Source: Patescibacteria group bacterium (GTDB lineage: Bacteria; Patescibacteriota; Minisyncoccia; Phycocordibacterales; Phycocordibacteraceae). Taken from it: 39,104 nt of DNA. The DNA is taken from contig JAGWWI010000006.1 in assembly GCA_018970465.1 (NCBI GenBank), forward strand, positions 1-39,104, read 5' to 3'. Below, one piece after another: positions 26,443 to 35,576 of this stretch (its first letter is position 1; each line of letters opens with the position of its first letter). The translations under genes were made by a program, and so were the position numbers. The notes beneath the pieces are model-generated. The model was not told the origin of the DNA and did not search any database. It was given only the letters and a program-made list of their open reading frames with translations.

Positions 26443-27051
26443 TTAGTCAGTTTGTACTCGTGCTCGTGCGGCAGCAAGCCGTTCGGCTACCCCAGCGAGG
26501 TATACCTCCGGCGTGAGGCCGCGCAGCCGGGACGTGAGGATGAGGCCGTAGAGAATTCTCTCGTCGGTGCCCATCCGCATGATGAGGCCTCCGCCGAAGC
26601 GCATCGCGGTGACGAGCTGCAACTTGAGAACTCCGTAGTGCTCGACGTTGCGGAGCAGTCGCACGCCCCGTCTGCCCTGCCAGCCACAAAGGTCGCCCGC
26701 CAAACAGTCTGTGCAGACGCCGATTACCGGCGGCTCTTCTGCCTCTTGCCGCCGCGAATTCCGCACGCAGATCATCCGCGCAGCGCGCTGCCCTGCCCTG
26801 TGCACCAAGTCGCAGCGGAGCTCAAGACGGGCGCGGCAGTCTGCGCAGCACGAGACGATCTCGACCGGCCCGATCAGCAGATTGGTGGGCTCGTGGAGTG
26901 CCACCTGCGTCAGTCCGTGCGTCTGCGGACACCAAGCGCATTTATTACCCGACAAGACACGGCGCGCCGTTCCGCGTACTGGTGCGAGGACAGCGCCGAA
27001 CCAGGTGCTAATCGCCAGTATCCCGCCAAGTACGACCAGATATGCAATCAT
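26443..27051 (-). CDS. Membrane-anchored Cys-rich protein of unknown function
   Basis: N-terminal TM MIAYLVVLGGILAISTWFGAVL; motifs CAWC, CCADC, CTDC...C; SD GGGGAG 7 nt before ATG. Confidence 0.6.
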   Translation of the reverse strand: MIAYLVVLGGILAISTWFGAVLAPVRGTARRVLSGNKCAWCPQTHGLTQVALHEPTNLLIGPVEIVSCCADCRARLELRCDLVHRAGQRAARMICVRNSRRQEAEEPPVIGVCTDCLAGDLCGWQGRRGVRLLRNVEHYGVLKLQLVTAMRFGGGLIMRMGTDERILYGLILTSRLRGLTPEVYLAGVAERLAAARARVQTD

Positions 27052-27109
27052 CGCCCATCTCCCCATTGGATTATTCCATCTGCCGCGACTCTAACACACA
27101 GGGGACGCA

Positions 27110-27131
27110 AAAGCGCCCGTTCGGGCGCTTT
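27110..27131 (-). terminator. Intrinsic terminator after rpsI
   Basis: AAAGCGCCCG-TT-CGGGCGCTTT. Confidence 0.85.
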
Positions 27132-27152
27132 ATCAGGCCGGACGCTCTGCGC

Positions 27153-27548
27153 TTAGCGCTTCGACCACTGCGGGGCCTTGCGGGCTTTCTTGAGGCCCGG
27201 CTTCTTGCGCTCCTTGGCGCGGGGGTCGCGGGTAAGGAGATGCGCGGACTTGAGGGCGGCGCGGCGGTCAGGCTCGGCGGTCTGCAGGGCGCGGGCGACC
27301 GCGTGGCGGACGGCGTCGGCCTGGGCCGCGAGGCCGCCGCCTTCGACGTGCGCGGCGACGGCATAGTTCTTGGCCGCCTCCGCGACGGTGAAGGCTTCGA
27401 GCGCCGCGCGGGCGCGCGTTTCGGTATGGAAATAGTCCTTGGGGCTCTTGCCGTTCACGGTGAGCGAGTTCTTGTCAGCTTCGTGCATGCGGACGGCGGC
27501 GTGCGCGGTTTTGCGGCGGCCGACGGAATGGGTGAAGGTGGTAGCCAT
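27153..27548 (-). CDS. rpsI: 30S ribosomal protein S9
   Basis: GRRKTAHAAVRM..; C-terminal KKPGLKKARKAPQWSKR. Confidence 0.95.
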   Translation of the reverse strand: MATTFTHSVGRRKTAHAAVRMHEADKNSLTVNGKSPKDYFHTETRARAALEAFTVAEAAKNYAVAAHVEGGGLAAQADAVRHAVARALQTAEPDRRAALKSAHLLTRDPRAKERKKPGLKKARKAPQWSKR

Positions 27549-27555
27549 AGAGTGA

Positions 27556-27927
27556 TTACGCCTTGACGACGAGATTCTTCATGCGCGGCGCGCGGAGCCG
27601 GTTGCGCGGGATCATGCCGTCGACGGTGCGGCGGAGGACCTCCTCGATCCCCTTCTTGGCGATCAGTTCGGCCATGCCGGTCGAGCGGAGGCCGCCCGGG
27701 TAGCCCGTGTAGTGGGTGTAGACCTTTCCGGCGACGCGACGCGCGGGCAGGTGGAGCCTCGACGCGTTCTCGATCGTGACCGTGATCGGGTGCGCGCGGT
27801 GGCCGGAGACCTGGGGAGAGCGCTTGCCGAGCAAGGCGTGCGCCGCCTCGCTCGCCACCCGGCCGAGGGTGCGGTCGGTCGCGTCGATCGTATAGCTCAT
27901 CGGGGCCGGGGCCTTAACGGAGGTCAT
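27556..27927 (-). CDS. rplM: 50S ribosomal protein L13
   Basis: IDATDRTLGRVASEAAHALLGK; YTHYTGYPGGLRS; VDGMIPRNRLRAPRMKNL. Confidence 0.95.
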   Translation of the reverse strand: MTSVKAPAPMSYTIDATDRTLGRVASEAAHALLGKRSPQVSGHRAHPITVTIENASRLHLPARRVAGKVYTHYTGYPGGLRSTGMAELIAKKGIEEVLRRTVDGMIPRNRLRAPRMKNLVVKA

Positions 27928-27942
27928 AACGGGCTCAAAATA

Positions 27943-28296
27943 CTAGACAAATGCGATGTAGGCAAGCTTGCGCGCGTCGTTCGCCCCGCGCGCGGCGCGC
28001 TTGACGATTCGCGTGTAGCCGCCCGCGCGGCTCACGTAGCGCGGGGCGATGGCGTCGAAGAGCTTCTTCACGGCCGCGTCGTCGCCGAGGCGGCTCTTGG
28101 CGAGCCGGCGGGAGGCGACGGTTCCCGACTTACCGTAGGTCACGAGGCGCTCGACGAAGGGGCGGAGCTCCTTGGCCTTCGCTTCCGTCGTCGAGATCCG
28201 CTCGTGGAGGATCAGGGAGCGGGCCTGAGCGCGGAGCAGCGCCCGCCGCTGATTAGCTGGGCGATTGAATGCTCGAGGCTTGGCGCGCTGGCTCAT
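27943..28296 (-). CDS. rplQ: 50S ribosomal protein L17
   Basis: RPANQRRALLRAQARSLILHERISTTEAKAKELRPFVERLVT. Confidence 0.95.
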   Translation of the reverse strand: MSQRAKPRAFNRPANQRRALLRAQARSLILHERISTTEAKAKELRPFVERLVTYGKSGTVASRRLAKSRLGDDAAVKKLFDAIAPRYVSRAGGYTRIVKRAARGANDARKLAYIAFV

Positions 28297-28320
28297 GGTG
28301 AATCAGGTTACCGCTCTTGC

Positions 28321-29274
28321 TCAATCCTTCAAGGCGAAGCCGCGCGCCGCGAGCGCGTCGGCGACCTCGTCGACTGCCTTCTCGCCGATGCCGTCGAGCT
28401 CGAGGAGCGAGGCCTTCGAGCGGCGCAGGAGCCCGGCGACCGACTTGATCCCCGCCTCCTCGAGAGCTCCGGCGACGCGCGCCGAGAGCCCGAGCTCGGA
28501 GAGCTTGACCTTCGCCGCGTCGGAGGCCCCTTCGGCAGACGCCTCGTCGGCCGCGGGCTTGCCGTCCGCAGCCTCTCCGAGCGACGGCTCCTGGAAGCCG
28601 ATCACCGCCGAGAGCTGGTGGATCATCGTCTCGATCGACTGCTCCAGGGCCGCGCGCGGGGCGACGGTACCGTTCGTCTCGATGAGGATGCGAAGGCGGT
28701 TGAAGTCCGTGCGGTCCCCGACGCGCATGTTCTCGACCTCGTAATTGACGCGGCGGATCGGCGTGAAGGTCGCGTCGAGCGCGATCGTGCCGATGTCGAC
28801 CTTCTCCTTCGAGAGGACTTCGCGCGGGATGTAGCCGAGGCCGCGCTCGATCGTCGCCTCCAAGGAGAGCGCCGCCTTGCCCGAGAGCGAGGCGAGGTGC
28901 TGGTCGGGATTCGCGATCTCTACCTGCGAGGGGAGCTTGAAGTCGCCTGCCGTGACCTCCTTCGTGCCGGAAGCTGAGAGCTGGATCGTCTGCGGCTCGT
29001 CGCCGTGGAGGACGAACTGCACGCGCTTCAGGTTCAAGAGGAGCTCCATCACCGTCTCGCGCATGCCTTCGATGGTGGCGAATTCGTGCGGGACGCCCTC
29101 GATCTTGACCTGCGTCACTGCGGCGCCGGGCAAGGAGGAGAGGATGATGCGGCGGAGCGAATTCCCGAGCGTGTGGCCGTAGCCCGGGTAGAGCGAATCG
29201 ATCTCATACATGCCCTGGTTCGCCTCTTCCGAGACGATGCGGGGCTTACTGGGGAGCGTGATGTGGTATTCCAT
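28321..29274 (-). CDS. rpoA: RNA polymerase subunit alpha
   Basis: PGYGHTLGNSLRRIILSSLPGAAVTQVKIEGV; alpha-CTD LLRRSKASLLELDGIGEKAVDEV. Confidence 0.97.
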   Translation of the reverse strand: MEYHITLPSKPRIVSEEANQGMYEIDSLYPGYGHTLGNSLRRIILSSLPGAAVTQVKIEGVPHEFATIEGMRETVMELLLNLKRVQFVLHGDEPQTIQLSASGTKEVTAGDFKLPSQVEIANPDQHLASLSGKAALSLEATIERGLGYIPREVLSKEKVDIGTIALDATFTPIRRVNYEVENMRVGDRTDFNRLRILIETNGTVAPRAALEQSIETMIHQLSAVIGFQEPSLGEAADGKPAADEASAEGASDAAKVKLSELGLSARVAGALEEAGIKSVAGLLRRSKASLLELDGIGEKAVDEVADALAARGFALKD

Positions 29275-29315
29275 GACTCAATCGGTTACCGTGAAATTTT
29301 TAAATATTCAAACAT

Positions 29316-29927
29316 TTAACGCGTGTAGAACGAGAGCACGGCGCCGAGGTCGCCCGCCGGGTCGGCCGTCTCGGTCGACGGCTTCGCGATGACAGAGCCC
29401 TCGAGCTTCTTGGCGTCGAGCGCAAGCCACGAGGGCGTGCGGCTCTCGGCCGCGCGCTCGCCGAAGCCGATCAGCGAGCCGTGCCTCTTCGAGCCCTCGC
29501 GGACTCCGACCACGTCGCCGACACCAAGCGCGTAGGACGGGATCCGCACCTTGCGGCCGTTCACCGTCAGGTGCCCGTGCGCGGCCATCTGGCGCGCCGC
29601 GCGGCGGGTCGCGGCGAGGCCGAGGCGCCACGCGACGTTGTCGAGCCGCAGCTCGAGCTCTTGGTGCAGGTGCTCGACCGGCTTCGCGTCGTGCGCAGCG
29701 AGCGCCTGGTCGACATACCGGCGGAACTGGCGCTCTGGGAGCCCGTAGGTGACGCGCACCTTCTGCTTCTCGAGCATCTGGCGGCCGTACTCGCTCTGCC
29801 GCGAGCGGCTGCGGCGCTTGTTGCGGGCGGCGCGATCCGCGGAGAGGGCGAACTTCTGCGTCTGCGCCTTCTCGAAGACGGTTGCGCCGAGGCGCTTGGC
29901 GAGCTTGTAGCGAGGTCCGGTTTTCAT
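29316..29927 (-). CDS. rpsD: 30S ribosomal protein S4
   Basis: RQSEYGRQMLEKQKVRVTYGLPERQFRRYV; S4 domain RLDNVAWRLGLA. Confidence 0.96.
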   Translation of the reverse strand: MKTGPRYKLAKRLGATVFEKAQTQKFALSADRAARNKRRSRSRQSEYGRQMLEKQKVRVTYGLPERQFRRYVDQALAAHDAKPVEHLHQELELRLDNVAWRLGLAATRRAARQMAAHGHLTVNGRKVRIPSYALGVGDVVGVREGSKRHGSLIGFGERAAESRTPSWLALDAKKLEGSVIAKPSTETADPAGDLGAVLSFYTR

Positions 29928-29933
29928 AGGGTG

Positions 29934-30368
29934 TTAGACGCGGCGGGGCTTAGGCGAACGCGGGCCGTTGTGCGGCACGGGCGTCGCGTCCTTGATCGCG
30001 CGGATCTGGATGCCCTTCCCCGCGAAGGCGCGCAAGACGCTCTCGCGGCCGGCGCCGACCCCGCGGATGACGACCGCAGCCTCCTTGAGCCCGATCTGCA
30101 TGCCCTTCTCGCCCAAGAGTTCGCCGACCTTCGAGGCCGCATACGGCGTCGACTTGCGCGCGCCCGAGAAGCCGAGGGCGCCAGCGGAGCTACCGATGAC
30201 GACATTCCCGCTCTCGTCGGTGACGACCGCCTTCGTGTTGTTGAAGGTCGCCTCGATATGGAGGATGCCCTTCTCGAGGCGGCGCTTGGTCGCTTTGGCG
30301 AGGGCGCGATCCTTCCGGCCTTGGTCGAGGCCGCGTCCGCGCTTCTTGATGATGCGTTTCTTTCCCAT
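29934..30368 (-). CDS. rpsK: 30S ribosomal protein S11
   Basis: HIEATFNNTKAVVTDESGNVV; C-terminal PVPHNGPRSPKPRRV. Confidence 0.96.
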   Translation of the reverse strand: MGKKRIIKKRGRGLDQGRKDRALAKATKRRLEKGILHIEATFNNTKAVVTDESGNVVIGSSAGALGFSGARKSTPYAASKVGELLGEKGMQIGLKEAAVVIRGVGAGRESVLRAFAGKGIQIRAIKDATPVPHNGPRSPKPRRV

Positions 30369-30400
30369 AAAAGATTTAAACGTTTAAATATTTAAATTTT

Positions 30401-30781
30401 CTATGTCTTCTCGAGGGTACGGCGGCCGCTCGTCATCGTCTTGCGGACGTTGCCGCGGCGCGTGCGCGAGTTGGTCGACGTCCGCTGGCCGCGGACCGGG
30501 AGCCCGCGCTCGTGGCGCACCCCGCGGATGGAGCGGATATCCTTCAAGCGCTTGATGTTCTGGCCGATCTCGCGGCGGAGGTCGCCCTCGATCAGGTAGC
30601 CCTCCGCGAGCGTGCGGATCTTCTGCTCCTCCGCGTTCGAGAGCTCGCTCCCCTTCTTGGTGTGCTGGACGCCTGCCGCGTCGAGGATCGCCCGCGCGCG
30701 CGCGGGGCCGATGCCGAAGATCAACGGCAGCGCATACGCGAGCTGCTTGTCGTCGGAGATGGTCATGCCGGCAATACGCAT
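30401..30781 (-). CDS. rpsM: 30S ribosomal protein S13
   Basis: MRIAGMTISDDKQLAYALPLIFGIGPARARAIL; IRSIRGVRHERGLPVRGQRTSTNSRTRRG; start moved from the ORF-track start. Confidence 0.96.
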   Translation of the reverse strand: MRIAGMTISDDKQLAYALPLIFGIGPARARAILDAAGVQHTKKGSELSNAEEQKIRTLAEGYLIEGDLRREIGQNIKRLKDIRSIRGVRHERGLPVRGQRTSTNSRTRRGNVRKTMTSGRRTLEKT

Positions 30782-30792
30782 ACGAAAAAAGA

Positions 30793-30909
30793 TTAGCCCT
30801 GGCGCGCCTTGCGGCGCGGATTGCGCTTGTTGATGCGGTAGAGCCGCCCGCCGCGGCGGACGATCTGATCTCCCGGCTGCTGCACCTTGATAGAAGCGCG
30901 AACTTGCAT
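30793..30909 (-). CDS. rpmJ: 50S ribosomal protein L36, Cys-less form (not in the supplied ORF track)
   Basis: [38 protein letters not shown] between infA and rpsM. Confidence 0.93.
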   Translation of the reverse strand: MQVRASIKVQQPGDQIVRRGGRLYRINKRNPRRKARQG

Positions 30910-30935
30910 GAAATGGAATCGGGTAAAGGGTTGAA

Positions 30936-31175
30936 TTACGTAAGTCGCCGCACAATCCGCGCCCGGCCGCCGTACGGGTCGAGCACCATCTCGACCTGGT
31001 CGCCGACGAGGACCCGGATCCGATGCAGGCGCATTTTCCCGGCGAGATAGGCGAGGACGAGATCGCCCTGCCCCTCTTCGCCTTCGGGCGCAGGCATCCG
31101 GACGCGGAATAGCGAATCAGGCAATACCTCTTCGACAGAGCCGACTGCCGTTTTCTTGTCTTCGCTACCCTCCAT
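30936..31175 (-). CDS. infA: Translation initiation factor IF-1
   Basis: [16 protein letters not shown]...[38 protein letters not shown]. Confidence 0.93.
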   Translation of the reverse strand: MEGSEDKKTAVGSVEEVLPDSLFRVRMPAPEGEEGQGDLVLAYLAGKMRLHRIRVLVGDQVEMVLDPYGGRARIVRRLT

Positions 31176-31225
31176 GCGGATACCGTGCCACTGTAGCAGA
31201 GCCCTGAAGCGCCGTCAAACGGGGG

Positions 31226-32428
31226 TTAGGGGGCGTCCGGCGCCTCGGTCGTCACCGTGATCTGCGAGGGGTCGGCCGGGAAGCTCCCGCGCCAGAAGGG
31301 GCGCAGGATGAGGATCGCGCTCTTGACCTCGGGGTAGTTCGCGAGGGCGATCTGGGCTTCGCTCCTCGACTTCCCGGCGACGGCGGTCGCGATCGTCGCC
31401 GGGTCGACCTTGGCGACGAGGATCGCCGTCCCGGAGAGCGCGAACGAAAACGGGTCGTTCGCGGTCGCCGGGAAGGCAGAGGTTGGGGCGAGGGTGAGCG
31501 TCGTGCCGCTCCCGAGCGTCGCGCCTGCGCCGGTCGTTGTCCCGGAAGCGGCAAGCGCTCCGGCCAATGCGGTTTCCGGGAAGGCGACGCCCTCCGCGAC
31601 CGCCTCGACCGTGACCGTCGCCTGTCCGGCCGTGCCGGATGACGCGAGCGGCAGCTCTTGATACGTAGTCGTCGCCGCGCCCGGGAGAAGGATGTAGCCC
31701 GCTGGCGCCTTGAGCGAAGCGGCAAGGTCGCTCCCCATCGAGCTCTCAAGCGAGGCGGCGGCCTGCGCCTCGGCTGCCGGATCGACCACCGGGACCGTGC
31801 CCGAGGCGCCGCCCGTCATTGCGGCCGTCGAACGGGCGTAGACCAGCGCCGCTTCTGGCGTGCCGGCGAGGCCGGGAACGGTGAAGGACGCGGGCGCGAT
31901 ATCGTACATCTCTCCTGGCTGGTCAGCGTACGCGGTCGCCACCACCGTGCCCGGCTTCGCGCTCGTCCCTGCCGGGACGGTCACGCCCTTGTGGATGCGG
32001 AAGATGAGCCCCGCAGCCGTCGCGAAGCGCGTGTTGGCGACAAGGGTCTGCGGCTTCGCCTGCGCGTTGTAGATGGTGATCGGCCCGGAGGCGGCGGTCG
32101 AGACCTGCTTGGTGCCGGAAGAGGCGACGGGAGCGGTAGCCGACTTCTTCGCGGTGACGATCGTGAACGGGAGGTCGCCCGCGGGCCCGGCGGTGAAGGA
32201 ATCCTGGACAGGCACTGTGGTCGTCGTCGGTGTGATCTTGATCTTCGCCCCGGAGAAGTAGACGAGGGCCGCGGCCGACCCGGCGATGATGACGAGCGCG
32301 ATCCCTGCGATCGCATACGGGAAGCGCCCGTGCGGGCCCGGAGGAGACATGCGCCGAGGCGGCGGGGGCGGTGGAGCATCATGCCCTACCCTGCGCGAGG
32401 GCGGGATGATGTCGTCAAACGTACGCAT
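31226..32428 (-). CDS. Single-TM, baseplate J-like domain protein
   Basis: Poly-Pro cytoplasmic N-terminus, one TM, IYNAQAKPQTLVANTRFATAAGLIFRIHKGVTVPAGTSAKPGTVVATAYADQPGEMYDI. Confidence 0.65.
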   Translation of the reverse strand: MRTFDDIIPPSRRVGHDAPPPPPPRRMSPPGPHGRFPYAIAGIALVIIAGSAAALVYFSGAKIKITPTTTTVPVQDSFTAGPAGDLPFTIVTAKKSATAPVASSGTKQVSTAASGPITIYNAQAKPQTLVANTRFATAAGLIFRIHKGVTVPAGTSAKPGTVVATAYADQPGEMYDIAPASFTVPGLAGTPEAALVYARSTAAMTGGASGTVPVVDPAAEAQAAASLESSMGSDLAASLKAPAGYILLPGAATTTYQELPLASSGTAGQATVTVEAVAEGVAFPETALAGALAASGTTTGAGATLGSGTTLTLAPTSAFPATANDPFSFALSGTAILVAKVDPATIATAVAGKSRSEAQIALANYPEVKSAILILRPFWRGSFPADPSQITVTTEAPDAP

Positions 32429-32484
32429 ACGGGGAGTATAGCAAAGCGCCGCCTGAGCGAAAGGTGCGCGTGTGCATACGGCTG

Positions 32485-33528
32485 CTACTCATATTCGGGG
32501 AGCGCAGCCGCGAAGGCCGCAAGCGCGAGGCGCATGTCGGGGAGCGCCTGCGGCGCGAGCGCGACTGCTCCGGCCGCGACGCGCGGCACCGCGATAATGC
32601 GCGGCGGCGTCTCGGCGAACCAGAGCGCGCCGATGCCGCTCGTCTCGAGCGCCGTCTGGCGCTTCGCGGCCGCGTCCCCCTCGGCGGCGAGGAGGATCGT
32701 GCGAGGCAAGGGATACTTCGCGGCGAGGTCGCGGAGCGCGCCCTCCGTCGCGCCGGCCCACGCCTCGCCGCCGCCGACATTGAACTCATGGAGCGCGACA
32801 AGCGTCTTCCCCCGCACGAGCGAGAGCGCCGCCGCGGAGCCGGTCGCATCGAGGATGAGGAGATCGCGCTCGTGGGGGAAGAGTGCGGCGAGTGCGCGAT
32901 ACCGGAGCGCCGCGCCGGCGACGATGCGCGGCGCCTGGATCTGGAAGCGCTCGCGCGCAAGCTTCCGCACGGATTCGCCCACGTCGCCCGCAATCTTTGA
33001 GACGAGGATGACGAGCGACGCGCGGTGCGCGACTCCGTCCATCGGGTCGGCTGTCGGGTAGCCATTGAGGCGCGCGCCGACCACCTGCTGCTCGATCCGG
33101 TCGCCGAGCCCAGCCGCGGCCGCGCGCTCGGCGCGGCGGAGCATCTCCGCGAGGAGGCGCTTCGAGAAGACGAACGGGCGTCCGCCTGCCGGGCGCTCCT
33201 CTTCGACGCGGATGGCTGCGCTCGCCCACGGGGCGTCGAGTGCGGCGAGCGCGCCCGCGAGGCGCGTGCCGGGGGCAAGCCGGGCGAGCGCAGTCATCCC
33301 GTTGCTCTCGAGCGCGCCCGCGATGAGCGCGAGCGCCCGGCCGAGCGCCGCGCTCTGCGTATCGCCCTCGTGCACCTCGACGGGCACGCGCTTCGCGTAG
33401 GCGATGGTCGGCGGCCGCCCGGGAAGAAGGAAGACGCACGCGCCCGCCGCCGAATCGGCGCCGATATCGAAAAGGATGCGCGCGCTCGCGCGAGCGGCGC
33501 GCGCGGATGCAAACGGCCACGCGCTCAT
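32485..33528 (-). CDS. Actin-like/PilM-like ATPase-fold protein (tentative)
   Basis: ILFDIGADSAAGACVFL and LLILDATGSAAALSLVRGKTLVALHEFNVGGGEAW resemble actin-fold phosphate-binding segments. Confidence 0.5.
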   Translation of the reverse strand: MSAWPFASARAARASARILFDIGADSAAGACVFLLPGRPPTIAYAKRVPVEVHEGDTQSAALGRALALIAGALESNGMTALARLAPGTRLAGALAALDAPWASAAIRVEEERPAGGRPFVFSKRLLAEMLRRAERAAAAGLGDRIEQQVVGARLNGYPTADPMDGVAHRASLVILVSKIAGDVGESVRKLARERFQIQAPRIVAGAALRYRALAALFPHERDLLILDATGSAAALSLVRGKTLVALHEFNVGGGEAWAGATEGALRDLAAKYPLPRTILLAAEGDAAAKRQTALETSGIGALWFAETPPRIIAVPRVAAGAVALAPQALPDMRLALAAFAAALPEYE

Positions 33529-33568
33529 GCGCGCATCTTAGCATCGACCGCGGACGCGCTCGTGTCCC

Positions 33569-35506
33569 CTATTGCAAAACGGCGCGGATGCGGCGCACCC
33601 CAGCCGATGAGGCTTCTTCTTTTGCGATCTTGAATTGCTTGCCGCCCTCGCCGAGCTCGGCGGTGTTCTCGACATGGGGCCCGCCGCAGAATTCGATCGA
33701 AAATGCTTCGCTAAACTTCGGATCAGCTTCGCTCGCACCCTTCGGGCCCACGGAATAGACCGAGACCTGCTCGGGATAACTCGCGCCGAATTCGTGCTCG
33801 GCGCCGAGCTTTTCGGCCTCCGCCTTCGGCATGACCGTGCGCGTCACGGGCAGGGCCTCGGCGATCTTTTCGTTCACGATCCGCTCCGCCTCGGCGATCT
33901 CCTCCGGCGTCATCTTGCGGGCGAAGGAGAAGTCCATGCGCATCCGCTCGCTCGTGATATTGGAGCCGCGCTGATGCACCTCGGGCCCCAACACTTTTTG
34001 CAATGCCTTGAGCAAGAGGTGATGCGCGGTGTGATACTTGATCGTCTGCTCCTGGTGATCGGCCAATCCCCCGGCGAATTTCTGGGCCGCTCCGGCGCGG
34101 CTCTTGGCCTGGTGTTCGTCCATGAGCTTCCCTACCGCGTCCATATCGAGCGTGAGACCACGCTCCGCTACCATCTCCGCCGTCATCTCGAGCGGGAATC
34201 CGTAGGTCGTATAGAGCTCGAACGCCGCTGCCGGCTCGATGTGGGACGTCGGACGTCCCACATGCTTGTCGAACTCGCGGAGGCCTTGGGCGAGGGTCTT
34301 ACGGAACTGCGCCTCCTCCTTCTCCAATTGTTCGCGGATGAAGGCCGCGTTCGCTTTGACGAACGGATACGCCTCGGCGTAGGCGTCGCCATAGCCCTCG
34401 GCGACCTCGGCGAGAACGGCGTCCTTGATCCCGAGCTTGTCGGCCTCGCGGATGGAGCGGCGGATGAGGCGGCGAAGGACGTAGGGCTGTTCGCTATTCC
34501 CCGGCACGACGCCCGTCGCGAGCATGAATGACGCGGCACGCATGTGATCGAGGATGATGCGATAGGAGCGCGTGGCGCTCGCGTCGTCGCCATAGCGCTT
34601 GCCGCTGCGCGCCTCGAGGACCCGGCGCGCTTCCTCGAAGACATCGGTCAAGAAGACATCCGGATTCGCGCGCGTCGCGGCGGCGAGGCGTTCGAGCCCG
34701 CCGCCGAAGTCGACGTTCTTCTTCGGCAGCTCCTTGAACGAGCCGTCGGGCTGCTTGAGGTATTGGATAAAGACCGAGTTGCCGATCTCGATGAAGCGGC
34801 CGCAGTCGCAGTTGGGGTGGCACTCCCTGCCGAACTTTCCGTCGTGCGGGAGACCGAAGTCGTAGAAGACCTCCGAGTCGGGGCCGCCGATCTCGCCCGG
34901 GGGCATCTTGGCGGGCACTCCTGATCTCGACCACCAATTCTTCTTCGCGCCGTAGGAGAAAATGCGCGCACTCTTGCCTTGTTCGTCTGCCATCCCCTTC
35001 TCCGCGGCCTCTGCCTCCGTGCCCATCTCTTTGAAGGGCGCCTCGATCCCCTTCTCCTTGAAGAGCGTTTGCCAGATCCCCACCGATTCGTCGTCTTTCT
35101 CCATCTTGCTCTCCGCATCGCCGCCGAAGACGGTCACGTAGAGATTCTGCGGGTCGAGGCCGAGGCCCGCCTCCTTGTTCGTGAGGAATTCGAAGAACCA
35201 CGGCAGCTGCTCGGCCTTGAAGTAGTCGCCGAGGCTCCAATTGCCGAGCATCTCGAAGAAGGTCGTGTGGCGATTGTCGCCCACCTCCTCGATGTCCTCC
35301 GCGCGGAACGAGAGCTGGCTGTCCGCGAGGCGCGCGCCCTCCGGGTGCGGCTGGCCGAGGAGGTAGGGCACGAGGGGCTGCATGCCCGAGGAGGTGAAAA
35401 GGGTCGTCGGGTCGTTCTCGGGGACGATCGGCGCAGAGGGGATGATCGCGTGCCCGCGCGACTTAAAGAATTCCAGATAGCGGCTCCGGACTTCGTTGAC
35501 GGTCAT
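33569..35506 (-). CDS. alaS: Alanyl-tRNA synthetase, without C-Ala/DHHA1 domain
   Basis: MTVNEVRSRYLEFFKSRGHAIIPSAPIVPENDPTTLFTSSGMQPLVPYLLG; editing motifs HTAHH and CGGPHV; ends right after the editing domain. Confidence 0.95.
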   Translation of the reverse strand: MTVNEVRSRYLEFFKSRGHAIIPSAPIVPENDPTTLFTSSGMQPLVPYLLGQPHPEGARLADSQLSFRAEDIEEVGDNRHTTFFEMLGNWSLGDYFKAEQLPWFFEFLTNKEAGLGLDPQNLYVTVFGGDAESKMEKDDESVGIWQTLFKEKGIEAPFKEMGTEAEAAEKGMADEQGKSARIFSYGAKKNWWSRSGVPAKMPPGEIGGPDSEVFYDFGLPHDGKFGRECHPNCDCGRFIEIGNSVFIQYLKQPDGSFKELPKKNVDFGGGLERLAAATRANPDVFLTDVFEEARRVLEARSGKRYGDDASATRSYRIILDHMRAASFMLATGVVPGNSEQPYVLRRLIRRSIREADKLGIKDAVLAEVAEGYGDAYAEAYPFVKANAAFIREQLEKEEAQFRKTLAQGLREFDKHVGRPTSHIEPAAAFELYTTYGFPLEMTAEMVAERGLTLDMDAVGKLMDEHQAKSRAGAAQKFAGGLADHQEQTIKYHTAHHLLLKALQKVLGPEVHQRGSNITSERMRMDFSFARKMTPEEIAEAERIVNEKIAEALPVTRTVMPKAEAEKLGAEHEFGASYPEQVSVYSVGPKGASEADPKFSEAFSIEFCGGPHVENTAELGEGGKQFKIAKEEASSAGVRRIRAVLQ

Positions 35507-35532
35507 GCTCGGCAAGATACCACACATGGCGA

Positions 35533-35562
35533 ACGCCCGCTCGGTCTTGAGGACACGAGCGG
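35533..35562 (-). terminator. Intrinsic terminator-like hairpin after the 97-aa membrane gene
   Basis: gcccgctcg-loop-cgagcgggc between the 35577 stop and the alaS start. Confidence 0.65.
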
Positions 35563-35576
35563 GCGCGGTGTGGCTC

